A stretch of DNA of 64,000 nt from positions 85,774-149,773 of the forward strand of contig NZ_FCOA02000019.1 of the NCBI RefSeq assembly GCF_001544875.2, in the 5' to 3' direction. How positions within the stretch are numbered: the first letter of the stretch is position 1; every line of letters starts with the position of its first letter. The notes beneath the pieces are model-generated. The model was given only the letters and a program-made list of their open reading frames with translations, searched no databases and was not told the origin of the DNA. Below are positions 35,961 through 44,502 of the stretch, in pieces. The translations under genes and the position numbers were made by a program. This DNA is from Caballeronia hypogeia (GTDB lineage: Bacteria > Pseudomonadota > Gammaproteobacteria > Burkholderiales > Burkholderiaceae).

Positions 35961-35973
35961 TGGACACTGTCCA
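35961..35973. promoter_or_regulatory. Operator candidate for the TetR regulator (site 1)
   Basis: TGGACA-C-TGTCCA, a perfect 13-bp inverted repeat 26 bp upstream of the TetR start codon. The half-site recurs in the second site 28 bp away. Confidence 0.6.
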
Positions 35974-35988
35974 TTATCTCTGCTACTT

Positions 35989-36007
35989 TTGTGGACAGCG
36001 TACACAA
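35989..36007. promoter_or_regulatory. Operator candidate for the TetR regulator (site 2)
   Basis: TTGTGGACAGCGTACACAA, an imperfect 19-bp inverted repeat (TTGTG/CACAA outer arms). It shares TGTGGACA with site 1. It faces the divergent NTF2-like gene. Confidence 0.5.
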
Positions 36008-36094
36008 CGAAAAAAATAGTTCTGTATCGGTGCCTGCCGTTGCTTTGTCACGACGCGGCGGCATCGTGGGCGATGCACATCCAGGGAGGCCAAC

Positions 36095-36526
36095 ATGACA
36101 GCATCGAACGATCGTGCGCAACAGGGTCAGGACGTGGCGAACTTGCGCGAAATGATCGAAGCGTGGCGCCAGGCAGTGCTCGCAAAAGACGCTGCCGCGC
36201 TCGTCAGTCATTACGCGCCGGACGTCGTCGTGTTCGACGTCGTGCCGCCCGCGTCGCTGAGAGGCGTCGAACATTACCGCGAGAATTGGCAGCGCTGGTT
36301 CGACAACATCAAAGGCCCGCTCACGTTCGAGATGCGGGAAGTGGAAGTCGCCGCGAGCGGCGATCTGGCGTATGCGCACTCCGTCAACCGCGTCGCCGTG
36401 GGCGAACAGGAGGACATCGTGCGCGCCACCGTGTGCTTCAGGAAGATCGACGGCAACTGGCGTGTCGTACACGAGCACGCCTCGGTGCCGCTCATGATGG
36501 ATATGGACCCTGACGAAAAGTCATAA
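36095..36526 (+). CDS. SnoaL/NTF2-like (nuclear transport factor 2 family) protein
   Basis: A 143-residue cone-fold protein with AWRQAVLAKDAAALVSHYAP, then DVVVFDVVPP, the middle GVEHYRENWQRWF and the closing strand WRVVHEHASVPL. Members are small isomerases, hydratases or binding proteins; no catalytic assignment can be made. It begins a three-gene run with the VOC protein (15 bp downstream), likely under TetR control. Confidence 0.82.
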   Translation: MTASNDRAQQGQDVANLREMIEAWRQAVLAKDAAALVSHYAPDVVVFDVVPPASLRGVEHYRENWQRWFDNIKGPLTFEMREVEVAASGDLAYAHSVNRVAVGEQEDIVRATVCFRKIDGNWRVVHEHASVPLMMDMDPDEKS

Positions 36527-36540
36527 CCCAAGGAGCAGAC

Positions 36541-36984
36541 ATGCAAGTGCAACCCTATCTGTTTTTCGAAGGCCGCTGCGAAGAAGCGATCACGTTCTAT
36601 CGCGAGAATTTAGGCGCGCAGGTCGTCATGATGATGCGCTACAGCGAGAATCCCGAAGCCGGCAAGGCCGAAACGGCAAGCGGCTGCGGCATTCCGCCGG
36701 GATCGGAAAACAAGATCATGCATTCGGCTTTCACCGTCGGCGATTCCATGCTGATGGGTTCCGACGGCATGTGCAGCGGCAAGCCGGAATTCAAGGGCGT
36801 CTCGCTCTCGCTCACGGCCGACGACGAACAGCAGGCGGAGAAGTACTTCAACGCGCTCGCCAATGGCGGACAAGTGCAGATGCCCATGACGCAGACATTC
36901 TTCGCGAAACGTTTCGGCATGGTGGCCGACAAGTTCGGCATCTCGTGGATGGTGCTCGGCGGTATGGAGCACAAGCCTGCGTGA
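36541..36984 (+). CDS. VOC (glyoxalase-fold) protein, PhnB-like
   Basis: A 147-residue protein of the PhnB/DUF1338-type glyoxalase superfamily. It shows QPYLFFEGRCEEAITFYREN, LMGSDGMCSGKPEFKGVSLS and FAKRFGMVADKFGISWMVLG, which is the usual wording. Function unknown; relatives are antibiotic-resistance or isomerase-like. AAGGAG lies just before the ATG. Confidence 0.85.
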   Translation: MQVQPYLFFEGRCEEAITFYRENLGAQVVMMMRYSENPEAGKAETASGCGIPPGSENKIMHSAFTVGDSMLMGSDGMCSGKPEFKGVSLSLTADDEQQAEKYFNALANGGQVQMPMTQTFFAKRFGMVADKFGISWMVLGGMEHKPA

Positions 36985-37067
36985 GCATCGGGATTCATCT
37001 GCGCGACACGTCCGGCTGGAACGCGGCTTGCGCGCCTTTCTTCGCATCATTCGAAAGGAGACGCAAC

Positions 37068-37274
37068 ATGAGCAACAACTACGCCGGACGTTCGCAGGAA
37101 GATCGCATCGCGCAGCGCAAGGGCAGTCAGCAAAAGGCGCAGGAACAGCCGGGCGGGTCCATGGCCGAGCCCGGCACCGAACCGGACAAGGAGCACAGCA
37201 GCGGCGTATTGTCGGAAGAAGGCAAGCGGGTCTGGCGCACCGGTTCAGGTATCGACGGAGGCGGAAAGACCTGA
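37068..37274 (+). CDS. Small hydrophilic hypothetical protein
   Basis: A 68-residue, charged and glycine/glutamine-rich protein with no membrane segment and no recognised domain. AAAGGAG lies 7 bp before ATG 37068, which is the main support. Composition recalls small stress-related hydrophilic proteins of Burkholderia, an impression only. Confidence 0.65.
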   Translation: MSNNYAGRSQEDRIAQRKGSQQKAQEQPGGSMAEPGTEPDKEHSSGVLSEEGKRVWRTGSGIDGGGKT

Positions 37275-37358
37275 CACTCATATCGATCATCGGAAACGTG
37301 AAACAATGCCGGGGTGCGCTGAATGCACGAATTGCACCATGACAGACAGGAGCTTTAG

Positions 37359-38009
37359 ATGAGCGCCCCGCGCAAAAACAATCTTTCAGGCTCGGACATG
37401 CCCGCTGACCAAGCCGATCGTCCGACCCGCGAGGAAGCCGAAGCCGCCGTACGCGTTCTGTTGCGCTGGGCCGGCGACGACCCAGGACGCGAGGGACTGC
37501 TCGATACACCGGCGCGCGTGGTGCGCGCGTATGAAGAGTTCTTCGCCGGTTACACGCAGAATCCGCACGACATTCTGGCGCGCACGTTTTCCGAGGTTCA
37601 GGGCTACGACGAGATGATCGTCCTGAAGGACATTCGTTTCGAAAGCTACTGCGAGCATCATATGGTGCCGATCATCGGTCGCGCGCATGTGGCGTATCTG
37701 CCGAACCAACGCGTCGTCGGCATCTCGAAACTCGCGCGTCTCGTCGATGCCTTCGCCAAGCGCCTGCAGATCCAGGAGAAGATGACCGCCCAGATCGCGG
37801 ACACGCTGAACGAAGTTTTGCAGCCGATCGGCGTCGGCGTGATTCTCGAAGCCGCGCATCAATGCATGTCCACGCGCGGCGTGCACAAGGCGGGCGTATC
37901 CATGGTGACCTCGCGCATGCTCGGCTCGTTTCGCGACGATCCGTCGACGCGCCGCGAGTTTCTTTCCATCGTCGGCAACTCGACCGCGTTCAGCGTATCG
38001 AACACGTAA
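37359..38009 (+). CDS. folE: GTP cyclohydrolase I
   Basis: A 216-residue enzyme that makes dihydroneopterin triphosphate from GTP, the first step of tetrahydrofolate synthesis. It carries the zinc/active-site motifs FESYCEHHMVPIIGRAHVAY and HQCMSTRGVHK. AGGAG lies before the ATG and a strong terminator follows. The first 25 residues vary among relatives. Confidence 0.95.
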   Translation: MSAPRKNNLSGSDMPADQADRPTREEAEAAVRVLLRWAGDDPGREGLLDTPARVVRAYEEFFAGYTQNPHDILARTFSEVQGYDEMIVLKDIRFESYCEHHMVPIIGRAHVAYLPNQRVVGISKLARLVDAFAKRLQIQEKMTAQIADTLNEVLQPIGVGVILEAAHQCMSTRGVHKAGVSMVTSRMLGSFRDDPSTRREFLSIVGNSTAFSVSNT

Positions 38010-38035
38010 CGCCGCAAAGCGAACACGTGCAAAAA

Positions 38036-38061
38036 AAGAAAGGGCCTCGCGGCCCTTTCTT
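38036..38061. terminator. Terminator hairpin between folE and the acetyltransferase gene
   Basis: Perfect 11-bp stem AAGAAAGGGCC / GGCCCTTTCTT with a TCGC tetraloop, flanked by A-rich and T-rich tracts so that it can stop transcription from either side. Confidence 0.85.
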
Positions 38062-38090
38062 CATTTCATGCGCTCATTACGATGCGCGCG

Positions 38091-39104
38091 TCACAACGCA
38101 TTCCATGCGCCCAGACCATTGCCGTGTGCATCGGTACTTGCGCCCTCGCGAATCTTGCCCTGCGACACGTTGCTGTTCGGCGGCACGCTATGCGTGAGCC
38201 ACACATTGCCGCCGATGACCGAGCCCTTGCCGATCGTCACGCGGCCGAGAATTGTCGCGCCCGCATAAATGACGACATCGTCCTCGACGATCGGATGGCG
38301 CGCATTGCCCTTCACCAGTGAGCCGTCGCTCGTCGAAGGGAAGCTCTTGGCCCCGAGCGTCACCGCCTGATAGACGCGCACGTGCTGCCCGATCACCGCC
38401 GTCTCGCCGATCACCACGCCCGTACCGTGATCGATGAAGAAACTCGGACCGATGGTCGCGCCGGGGTGGATATCGATGCCGGTCAGAGAATGCGCGATCT
38501 CGTTGATGAAGCGCGCCAGCAGAGGCACGCCCAGCTTGTGCAATGCGTGCGCGAGACGATGATGCGTCATCGCCCAGATGCCCGGATAGCACAGCAGAAT
38601 CTCGGTGATGTGCTGCGCGGCCGGGTCGCCGGTGAAGGCGGCCTGAATGTCGCTCACCAGCAGCGCGCGGATCTTCGGCAACTGCATGCCGAACTCGCGC
38701 GCGATCGCGAAGGCTTGCGCGCTCAACTCGGCGTGGCTCGAATCGCGATACTCCGGCAGGAAGCGCAACGCGCGGCGAATCTGCTCGTGCAATAGACGCA
38801 AGGTGCTTTCGAGCGTCTGTCCGACGTAGTAGTCGACACTTTCATCCGTCAGATCGGGCGCGCCGTAATGCGTGGGAAACAGCGCGGAACGCAAGCCGTT
38901 GACGATCCTGACAATGCATTCGCGCGACGGCAGCTCGCGTATGCCGAGCGGATGCCGTGTGCGATGCAACTCTTCTCGCGACTGGCGCAAATCCGCGACG
39001 ATGCCGGCCAAGCCCCATTCCTGCGGGGCATCGCGCGTAGTCTCTTGAATGGGTTCGAGCGGCGGCGTGGCGCCAAGCGTGGGCGTGTTCTGCATGTCGG
39101 CCAT
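38091..39104 (-). CDS. Serine O-acetyltransferase
   Basis: A 337-residue acetyltransferase for the first step of cysteine synthesis from serine. The C-terminal left-handed beta helix has hexapeptide repeats (IDIHPGATIGPSFFIDHGTG, VVIGETAVIGQHVRVYQAVT, LGAKSFP); the active-site Asp/His are in FIDHGTG. The N-terminal 140 residues are the SATase helical domain. The long form is like EpsC/SrpH. The start is uncertain: ATG 39137, 39104 or 39095, none with a clear Shine-Dalgarno. Confidence 0.87.
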   Translation of the reverse strand: MADMQNTPTLGATPPLEPIQETTRDAPQEWGLAGIVADLRQSREELHRTRHPLGIRELPSRECIVRIVNGLRSALFPTHYGAPDLTDESVDYYVGQTLESTLRLLHEQIRRALRFLPEYRDSSHAELSAQAFAIAREFGMQLPKIRALLVSDIQAAFTGDPAAQHITEILLCYPGIWAMTHHRLAHALHKLGVPLLARFINEIAHSLTGIDIHPGATIGPSFFIDHGTGVVIGETAVIGQHVRVYQAVTLGAKSFPSTSDGSLVKGNARHPIVEDDVVIYAGATILGRVTIGKGSVIGGNVWLTHSVPPNSNVSQGKIREGASTDAHGNGLGAWNAL

Positions 39105-39231
39105 GAAGCGGGAGAAGCGGCCGCCGCGCGCATGCACGACGGATGAAGCGTCAAGAGTAACCGGTTTTGGAGAAGCCTGCCGCGCGGCGGCTAGCGCGCG
39201 CGTGGTCCTGACGTTTCATCTGGCTTGTCGC

Positions 39232-39465
39232 TCACACGGTCACGTTGCTGGCGTCGATCCAGCGGACGGCCCAGTCGCGCGCGTGCGCGATGGCCTCGTC
39301 TTCGTTGCGAAAGCGCAGCTCGGATGGAAAAAACCGGTTCGCGACGAGTTCGCCATCGCTCGATCGCGAGATCACGACATACGGCTGGTAGCTGCCATCA
39401 CCGGCCCGGGCGGGCGCGCAGTTCAGAAGGTAGCCTCGATGTGAAAAGGCTGCATCTTGTTGCAT
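39232..39465 (-). CDS. Small conserved-looking hypothetical protein
   Basis: A 77-residue protein containing GSYQPYVVISRSSDGELVAN, RFFPSELRFRNEDEAIAHA and DWAVRWIDA. The alternating-strand and closing amphipathic helix pattern suggests a small alpha/beta domain like DUF6566-type Burkholderia proteins; that name is a guess. No function assigned. Follows a 280-bp gap upstream with no other gene seen. Confidence 0.7.
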   Translation of the reverse strand: MQQDAAFSHRGYLLNCAPARAGDGSYQPYVVISRSSDGELVANRFFPSELRFRNEDEAIAHARDWAVRWIDASNVTV

Positions 39466-39745
39466 GAGTCACCTGTGTGAAAGTGCCCTGCTCGTTCGAA
39501 TCGCATTGCTCTTCTTCGACGACGAAGGGCGCGCCCTCCTTGTTGCTCGCGCCTTTTCTGTTGCGCTTTGCCGCCGACAGGTTCCAAATAATACTTGCAG
39601 GACATCGGCTTGGGGCTGAAAAAAGAGACTGAAATTTCAGGCATCGATGAAGGCGCCCTCAGGCAAGGCTCGCGGTTCCGTCGCCAAATATCCGGAACGA
39701 GTCTTGCGTCGGGGGTTGGTCAGTTCAGGTCCAACGGAGCATGCG

Positions 39746-40354
39746 ATGAACAACGCTGAAGCAAACGATCCGCAAGGCAAGCAGAAGGATCAGGTCGCCG
39801 ACAGCCCGATCAAGACGCCGGGCGCGGAAACGGCGCATGTCAAGATGAGCGACGCGATGAAGGCCGCCGCGGGCGGCGAGGCGCACGCCGGCGCGAGCGC
39901 GAAGACGGAGAGGACGAAGGACGGCATGCATGTCGGTCCGCAAGGCCTTTATGAAAAGCCGCCGCGCGGCGTCGATGTCGCCAACGACGACGGCCTCGAC
40001 GACACCGTGGATGCCGATGCGAAGAGCATTCACGCGCGCCGCGATGAAGAAATGCGCGCGCGCGAGCCGGACTCCGTCATCAATTCGAATGCCACGCCGG
40101 TCAACTACGTGCCCGAACCGGGCGATGGCCTCGGCGGCTTCGACAGCCGGCCCGGACGCAATGGCGTGTTGCTGGCGCTGGAACGCGGCTATCGCCTGAT
40201 CGATCGCGGCATGGTTGCGCCGACCGTGCCCGAAGTCGAAGACAAGGTGCGCTTCGAAGGACGCGATGCGCATGGCCACACCCTGCGCGGGCGCAAGCAC
40301 TATGCGCTCAATCATCTACGGCCGTCGCGCCTGTTCGAACTGGAGCGCGGCTGA
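39746..40354 (+). CDS. DUF3005-like hydrophilic protein
   Basis: A 202-residue, highly charged, probably partly disordered protein. The N-terminal half is lysine/alanine rich. The C-terminal 90 residues hold REPDSVINSNATPVNYVPEP, GFDSRPGRNGVLLALERGYR and DRGMVAPTVPEVEDKVRFEG, which resembles the DUF3005 family of Burkholderia. ATG 39746 is preceded by GGAG; the longer frame from 39647 has no such site. The function is unknown. Confidence 0.7.
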   Translation: MNNAEANDPQGKQKDQVADSPIKTPGAETAHVKMSDAMKAAAGGEAHAGASAKTERTKDGMHVGPQGLYEKPPRGVDVANDDGLDDTVDADAKSIHARRDEEMRAREPDSVINSNATPVNYVPEPGDGLGGFDSRPGRNGVLLALERGYRLIDRGMVAPTVPEVEDKVRFEGRDAHGHTLRGRKHYALNHLRPSRLFELERG

Positions 40355-40381
40355 CTTCAGGCTGCCTGAGGCCTAAGCAGC

Positions 40382-40418
40382 ATGCAAGGAGCCGCATCGG
40401 AAATGCGGCGCCTTGCAT
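40382..40418. terminator. Long hairpin between two convergent small genes
   Basis: A 16-bp stem, ATGCAAGGAGCCGCAT / ATGCGGCGCCTTGCAT, with one A-G mismatch and a CGGAA loop. No clear T-run follows, so strength as an intrinsic terminator is uncertain. Confidence 0.6.
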
Positions 40419-40434
40419 TGGCGCAACCGTCAGA

Positions 40435-40587
40435 TTACTTCTTCTCTTCTTTCTCCTCATCCGTTTCGATGCGCGTCACGCCGCCCGTCGAGGGCGGATC
40501 GCTGGCGGGAAACGTATCTTCCACGGCGCGGTCGATATGTTCCTCATCGGGCTCCGAGTGAGGATGCTGTTCCTTTACATTGCTCAT
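40435..40587 (-). CDS. Small acidic hydrophilic protein
   Basis: A 50-residue acidic protein with HIDRAVEDTFPASDPPSTGG, a motif common in small stress-linked proteins of Burkholderia and rhizobia. GGGAG lies 8 bp before ATG 40587, which supports it despite its length. No domain known to me. Confidence 0.7.
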   Translation of the reverse strand: MSNVKEQHPHSEPDEEHIDRAVEDTFPASDPPSTGGVTRIETDEEKEEKK

Positions 40588-40753
40588 GGTGTTTCTCCCT
40601 TCGTCGATCATCGTTCTTGAGAAGAGCAACGCGCGTTCCTTCGGGCGGGCACGATGCATGCGTGTGACAGCGAACGTAGCGCTGCATCGCAGCAGTGAAG
40701 CGGCCGGCCAGACCACGGCGCAGCGCCTACAATCGATAAAAGGGGAACGCCAG

Positions 40754-41215
40754 ATGACGACAATGCACGCATCCGACGGCTATACGCGCGAGACCAGCGA
40801 CAGCGACGAAGTACCCGAGCTTCGCGCGGCTACGCCTTTGACTACACCCGAGCAGCGCTTCACGTCCGCAATGGCCTGTCTGGGCGCGGCCTATGCGCTC
40901 TCGTGGACCGAATTCGCGTTGATGCTCGCGATCGGCCTGCCCGGCGATGCGTCGAGCCATCCGCTCGCGGCGTCGGTTGCTTCGCGCGTGCTGGTCGGAC
41001 TGCTCTATGTCTGCGCCGCTTCGCGCTTGCAATGGGCGCGCTGGGTGACCGTCGTGCTCGGCTTCGTCTCGGTCGCACTCGTCGCGCCGACGATCGGCCT
41101 GCAATGGCATGTGTTTCCCGCCGGCGCGTTCGTGGTCGGCGCGGGACTCGTCTGCAAATTCGCGGCGTCGTTGTACCTTCTCTCGCCGATGCCTCCGCGC
41201 ACGCTGAAGCAATAG
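40754..41215 (+). CDS. Hypothetical integral membrane protein
   Basis: A 153-residue protein. The first 35 residues are polar; four hydrophobic segments follow (about 40-60, 70-88, 92-112, 118-142), such as WVTVVLGFVSVALVAPTIGL. GGGGAA lies 7 bp before ATG 40754. No family recognised. Confidence 0.72.
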   Translation: MTTMHASDGYTRETSDSDEVPELRAATPLTTPEQRFTSAMACLGAAYALSWTEFALMLAIGLPGDASSHPLAASVASRVLVGLLYVCAASRLQWARWVTVVLGFVSVALVAPTIGLQWHVFPAGAFVVGAGLVCKFAASLYLLSPMPPRTLKQ

Positions 41216-41431
41216 CCATTCGAAACCGCTGGTTTGCAATCCTTGAAGCGGATCAGCCCGACGATGCTCGAGGAAGCGCGCCAGAGCTGCGGACCCTGGT
41301 TTCGCCGCTTCGAAAACCGGACGCGTCAATAAGGTTCACCGACCCTGACACTTGCCCGCGCGAAGTGTGCATGGAGCGCGGCGCCGCGTTGGCCTATGCT
41401 CGGCGCTTCGTGACAGTCATGGAGCGGCGCG

Positions 41432-41857
41432 ATGCAATGGACCCGGGGCGACTATCGCCTGAGCACCAACGTCGAAGAATTCGACTTCGATGCCATTCAC
41501 CGTTATCTGAGCGAAGTGGCCTACTGGTCGCCGGGCATCGCGCGCGAAAAAGTGGAGCGCGCCGCGCGCCATTCGCTCGCGTTCGGGCTGTTTCTGCGCG
41601 ACGAGCAAATCGGCTATGCGCGCATGATCACGGATACCGCGACCTTCGCCTATCTCGCCGATGTGTTCGTGCTGCCCGCGCATCAGGGCGCGGGACTCGG
41701 CAAGTGGATGATGCAATGCGTGATGGCGCACCCCGATCTGCAAGGGCTGCGCCGCATGATGCTCGTCACCTCCGATGCGCACGGGCTCTACGCGCGGCAC
41801 GGCTTCGCGGCGAGCGCGCATCCCGCGCGCATCATGGAGAGGATCGGCAGGCCTTAG
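41432..41857 (+). CDS. GNAT-family N-acetyltransferase
   Basis: A 141-residue acetyltransferase. The acetyl-CoA loop is QGAGLGKWMMQCVM in motif A, preceded by TFAYLADVFVLPAHQ. The closing part YARHGFAA is motif B. It probably acetylates a small molecule; the substrate is unknown. The stop overlaps that of the convergent SMP-30 gene by 4 bp. Confidence 0.88.
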   Translation: MQWTRGDYRLSTNVEEFDFDAIHRYLSEVAYWSPGIAREKVERAARHSLAFGLFLRDEQIGYARMITDTATFAYLADVFVLPAHQGAGLGKWMMQCVMAHPDLQGLRRMMLVTSDAHGLYARHGFAASAHPARIMERIGRP

Positions 41858-42792
41858 CCGCCTTGCGCGCCCTGTGTGTTGACGTAAAGCGCATAGAGCC
41901 CGTGACTTGCCGCCATGAACAGGCGATTTCTATGCCGTCCGCCGAAGCACACGTTCGCGCAACGCTCCGGCAAATCGATATGACCGATGGCCTCGCCTTG
42001 CGGCGTGAACACGCGCACACCGTCGAGTTCCGCGTCGCCCATGCCCCAGCCGCACCACAGATTGCCGTGGATATCCACGCGAAAACCGTCAGGCGTGCCC
42101 GGACCCGCATCGATCACGACGCGCGGCTCGCCCAGCTTGCGGCCGCCGTCGAGCACGTCGAACGCGTAAATCCTGCGCGGCGTCGAGCGTGACTCGACCA
42201 CGTACAGCACGGATTCGTCCGGCGAAAACGCGAGACCGTTCGGGCCGATGAAGTCATCGATCATCACGCTGATCTCGCCGCTCCGGCCATCGACTCGATA
42301 GACGCACGGCTTCAGTTGCGGCGCATTCTTTTCCCCTTCGTAGAAGCCGTCGATGCCGAAGGTGGGATCGCTGAACCAGATCGAGCCATCAGACTTCACG
42401 ACAACATCGTTCGGTGAATTCAGCGGCTTGCCGTCGAACTTGTCGGCGAGCACGGTGATGGAGCCGTCGTACTCGGTACGCGTCACGCGCCGCGTCAGAT
42501 GCTCGCAGGTCACGAGGCGCCCTTCGCGGTCGCGCGTGTTGCCGTTCGCGTTGTTCGACGGCTTGCGGAACACGCCGACCTGTCCGCTTTCCTCATCCCA
42601 GCGCAGGATGCGGTTGTTCGGAATGTCGCTCCACAGCAGATAGCGGCCGTCGCCGAACCAGACCGGCCCCTCGGACCAGCGCGCGCCCTGATACAGGCAC
42701 TCCACCGATGCCGAGGCAATGCGCAATGCGTTGAAGCGCGGATCAAGCACGCGCACGGCGGGATCGGGATAGCGGCGCGAGTCGCTCGTCAT
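41854..42792 (-). CDS. SMP-30/gluconolactonase-family lactonase
   Basis: A 312-residue six-bladed beta-propeller enzyme. Key motifs are WSEGPVWFGDGRYLLWSDIP, NSPNDVVVKSDGSIWFSDPT, FIGPNGLAFSPDESVLYVVE and GTPDGFRVDIHGNLWCGW; the Glu, Asn and Asp of these segments bind the metal. It likely opens sugar lactones to acids. ATG 42792 follows GGAGA. It sits 37 bp downstream of hipA on the same strand but need not be co-regulated. Confidence 0.88.
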   Translation of the reverse strand: MTSDSRRYPDPAVRVLDPRFNALRIASASVECLYQGARWSEGPVWFGDGRYLLWSDIPNNRILRWDEESGQVGVFRKPSNNANGNTRDREGRLVTCEHLTRRVTRTEYDGSITVLADKFDGKPLNSPNDVVVKSDGSIWFSDPTFGIDGFYEGEKNAPQLKPCVYRVDGRSGEISVMIDDFIGPNGLAFSPDESVLYVVESRSTPRRIYAFDVLDGGRKLGEPRVVIDAGPGTPDGFRVDIHGNLWCGWGMGDAELDGVRVFTPQGEAIGHIDLPERCANVCFGGRHRNRLFMAASHGLYALYVNTQGAQGG

Positions 42793-42829
42793 GTTGGTTC
42801 GTCTCCAGTTGATGGGATCAGGTGATGGG

Positions 42830-44170
42830 TTATTCGGCCGACATCGATTCGAGCGCGGCAACCGACCGGCGCATACCGTCGAAAATCCGTTCCGCCACGC
42901 GCGGCGGGAAGTCGCCGGGCAATTGCGCCGCGACTTCATCGATCACCGCCGGCGTACGCTCGATGATCCGCCGGATGACCGGCTCGGCGCTTTCACCGAA
43001 GCCGCATTTCAGCGCCATTGCATTGAAGTGCCGGCGCTTCACGTCGCGGAACGCGTAGTGCCGGCTCTTGCCCGGAATCGCCATCGCGAGTCGCGCCTTG
43101 TACCAGGACCACTGATTGGCGCCGTCGCCTTCGACCGGCCAGATGGACATGACATCGTAAAGCGGCGTGAGCCGGTAGCGTCCGCCTCTCAGCAGGCCGA
43201 TGCTGAAGTTTTTCGCATGACCGTCGGGCGCGGCGAGCAGCCAGAACAGAATCTGCGAGGTCACGAGCGTTTCGATATCGCGAATCGCCTGCGTCGAATG
43301 TTGCAGTATGCGCGCGAGATCGACGACGCCCGGGCCACCGTCGTTCTCGTATTTTTTGTGCGAAGGCAAGGCGCTTGCCTGACAAAAATCCTCCTGCGGC
43401 AAGCGCAGGATCCATTCGCCGTCCGGATGCAGGCGCCGGTCGAAGCGCTCGACGACGAGCACGCGCCGCGCGCCGAAGGTCGCGATCTCCACGTTCGCAA
43501 CCGGCACGCCGAACGCCTTCAGGATGCGCATGCACAGCCATTCGTTCTCGACCGAAGTCGTGAGATCGGCGCGGCGATTGCCGACGAGGCCCAGCGGCAA
43601 CTTCAGGATGTGCGTGGTCGGCGTCGCGCCGTGCGGCTTGAACCAGCGCCCGTCGCGCCGCAGCAGCGCGGTCTTTTCCTGCGCGCCGGCGAGCGAGATG
43701 CGAAAGTCGTCGTGATCGTCGGAACCGAAAGGCGTGCCGCCGGCGATCGAAGCGAGCAACGTTTCGATATCGGCCTCGGCGAGCGGCGTGCCTTCTATGC
43801 GGTGCACGCCTTGCGGCGCTTCGTCCTCGGCCAGCAGTTGCACCGCGCCCACGCAATCGCGGCCGATGGCTCGCAGCAGGTCGAACGCATCGAGACTGTC
43901 GGTCTGAAAACGCTGCGCAATGCGACGCCGGATGGGCTCGCTGTCGGGAAGAAGATTGTCGAAGTAGTTGAGGACGGCGTCGCCTTTCAGCGACGCGCCG
44001 TCGAGTGCGATCGGCAGCGACATGGAAAGCGGGCGCGCCTCGCGTGAGCGGATCCACGTGTTGTCGTAGACGAGTTCGGCGGCGCCACGCGCCGGCAGAC
44101 GCCACGTCGCCATGCGCTGGCCGTTCGCCCAGACGGACAGGGCGCGAGAGTGAGGCCGCCGTCCCGCCAT
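42830..44170 (-). CDS. hipA: HipA-family serine/threonine kinase toxin
   Basis: A 446-residue full-length HipA toxin. The N-terminal subdomain shows GDAVLNYFDNLLPDSEPIRR; the kinase core has the ATP-loop ISLAGAQEKTALLRRDGRWF, the catalytic loop APDGHAKNFSIG and the metal site TPLYDVMSIWP. E. coli HipA phosphorylates glutamyl-tRNA synthetase and causes persistence; the target here is not known. It overlaps the hipB stop by 1 bp, the usual antitoxin-first order. Confidence 0.92.
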   Translation of the reverse strand: MAGRRPHSRALSVWANGQRMATWRLPARGAAELVYDNTWIRSREARPLSMSLPIALDGASLKGDAVLNYFDNLLPDSEPIRRRIAQRFQTDSLDAFDLLRAIGRDCVGAVQLLAEDEAPQGVHRIEGTPLAEADIETLLASIAGGTPFGSDDHDDFRISLAGAQEKTALLRRDGRWFKPHGATPTTHILKLPLGLVGNRRADLTTSVENEWLCMRILKAFGVPVANVEIATFGARRVLVVERFDRRLHPDGEWILRLPQEDFCQASALPSHKKYENDGGPGVVDLARILQHSTQAIRDIETLVTSQILFWLLAAPDGHAKNFSIGLLRGGRYRLTPLYDVMSIWPVEGDGANQWSWYKARLAMAIPGKSRHYAFRDVKRRHFNAMALKCGFGESAEPVIRRIIERTPAVIDEVAAQLPGDFPPRVAERIFDGMRRSVAALESMSAE

Positions 44171-44424
44171 TACCAGTCCGCCTCGTTCGCTTCGTGCGGC
44201 GACCGGTCGAGACGCTCATCGACGAGCAGTTCGAGCCCGTAGAGGCCGAACATGGCGAGAAGCTGATCGAGCGTCAGCGCCCGCGAGTCGCGTTCGAGCG
44301 TGGAAATCCGGCTCTGGCTGATACCCAGGCGCGCCGCCGCCTGCGCCTGGGTCAATCCAGCACGTCTGCGTCCGGCTGCGAGCACGTGGCCCATCTGTGC
44401 CGCCGTTGCGATGACTTGTTGCAT
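44170..44424 (-). CDS. hipB: HipB-type XRE-family antitoxin
   Basis: An 84-residue HTH protein. The Cro/C1 helix-turn-helix is RRRAGLTQAQAAARLGISQS, then RISTLERDSRALTLDQLLAM. It should bind HipA and repress the operon. The predicted operator starts 9 bp upstream of its ATG. Confidence 0.92.
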   Translation of the reverse strand: MQQVIATAAQMGHVLAAGRRRAGLTQAQAAARLGISQSRISTLERDSRALTLDQLLAMFGLYGLELLVDERLDRSPHEANEADW

Positions 44425-44432
44425 GGCGCGCT

Positions 44433-44475
44433 TATCCGTGTGGCGAATAAACGTATTTTATTCGCCATACGGATA
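44433..44475 (-). promoter_or_regulatory. hipBA operator 1, 19-bp arms around the -10 element
   Basis: Left arm TATCCGTGTGGCGAATAAA (44433-44451), 5-bp spacer, right arm TTTATTCGCCATACGGATA (44457-44475). The arms match at 18 of 19 positions. The site covers the promoter -10 box and part of the spacer. The outer TATCC/GGATA recall the E. coli HipB half-sites, but E. coli has only 8 bp between them. Confidence 0.8.
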
Positions 44476-44483
44476 TTTGACAA
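44455..44483 (-). promoter_or_regulatory. hipBA sigma-70 promoter
   Basis: On the minus strand TTGTCA (44483-44478), exactly 17 bp, TAAAAT (44460-44455). Transcription should begin near 44447, giving a leader of about 23 nt. Operator 1 overlays it. Confidence 0.75.
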
Positions 44484-44502
44484 CGGCCGAGCAAGGTCAC
44501 GA

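Noticed and set aside
44433..44475. Canonical E. coli-type HipB site TATCC-N8-GGATA
   Set aside because: The half-sites are present but 33 bp apart, so the classic site is not met; reported as a different design.
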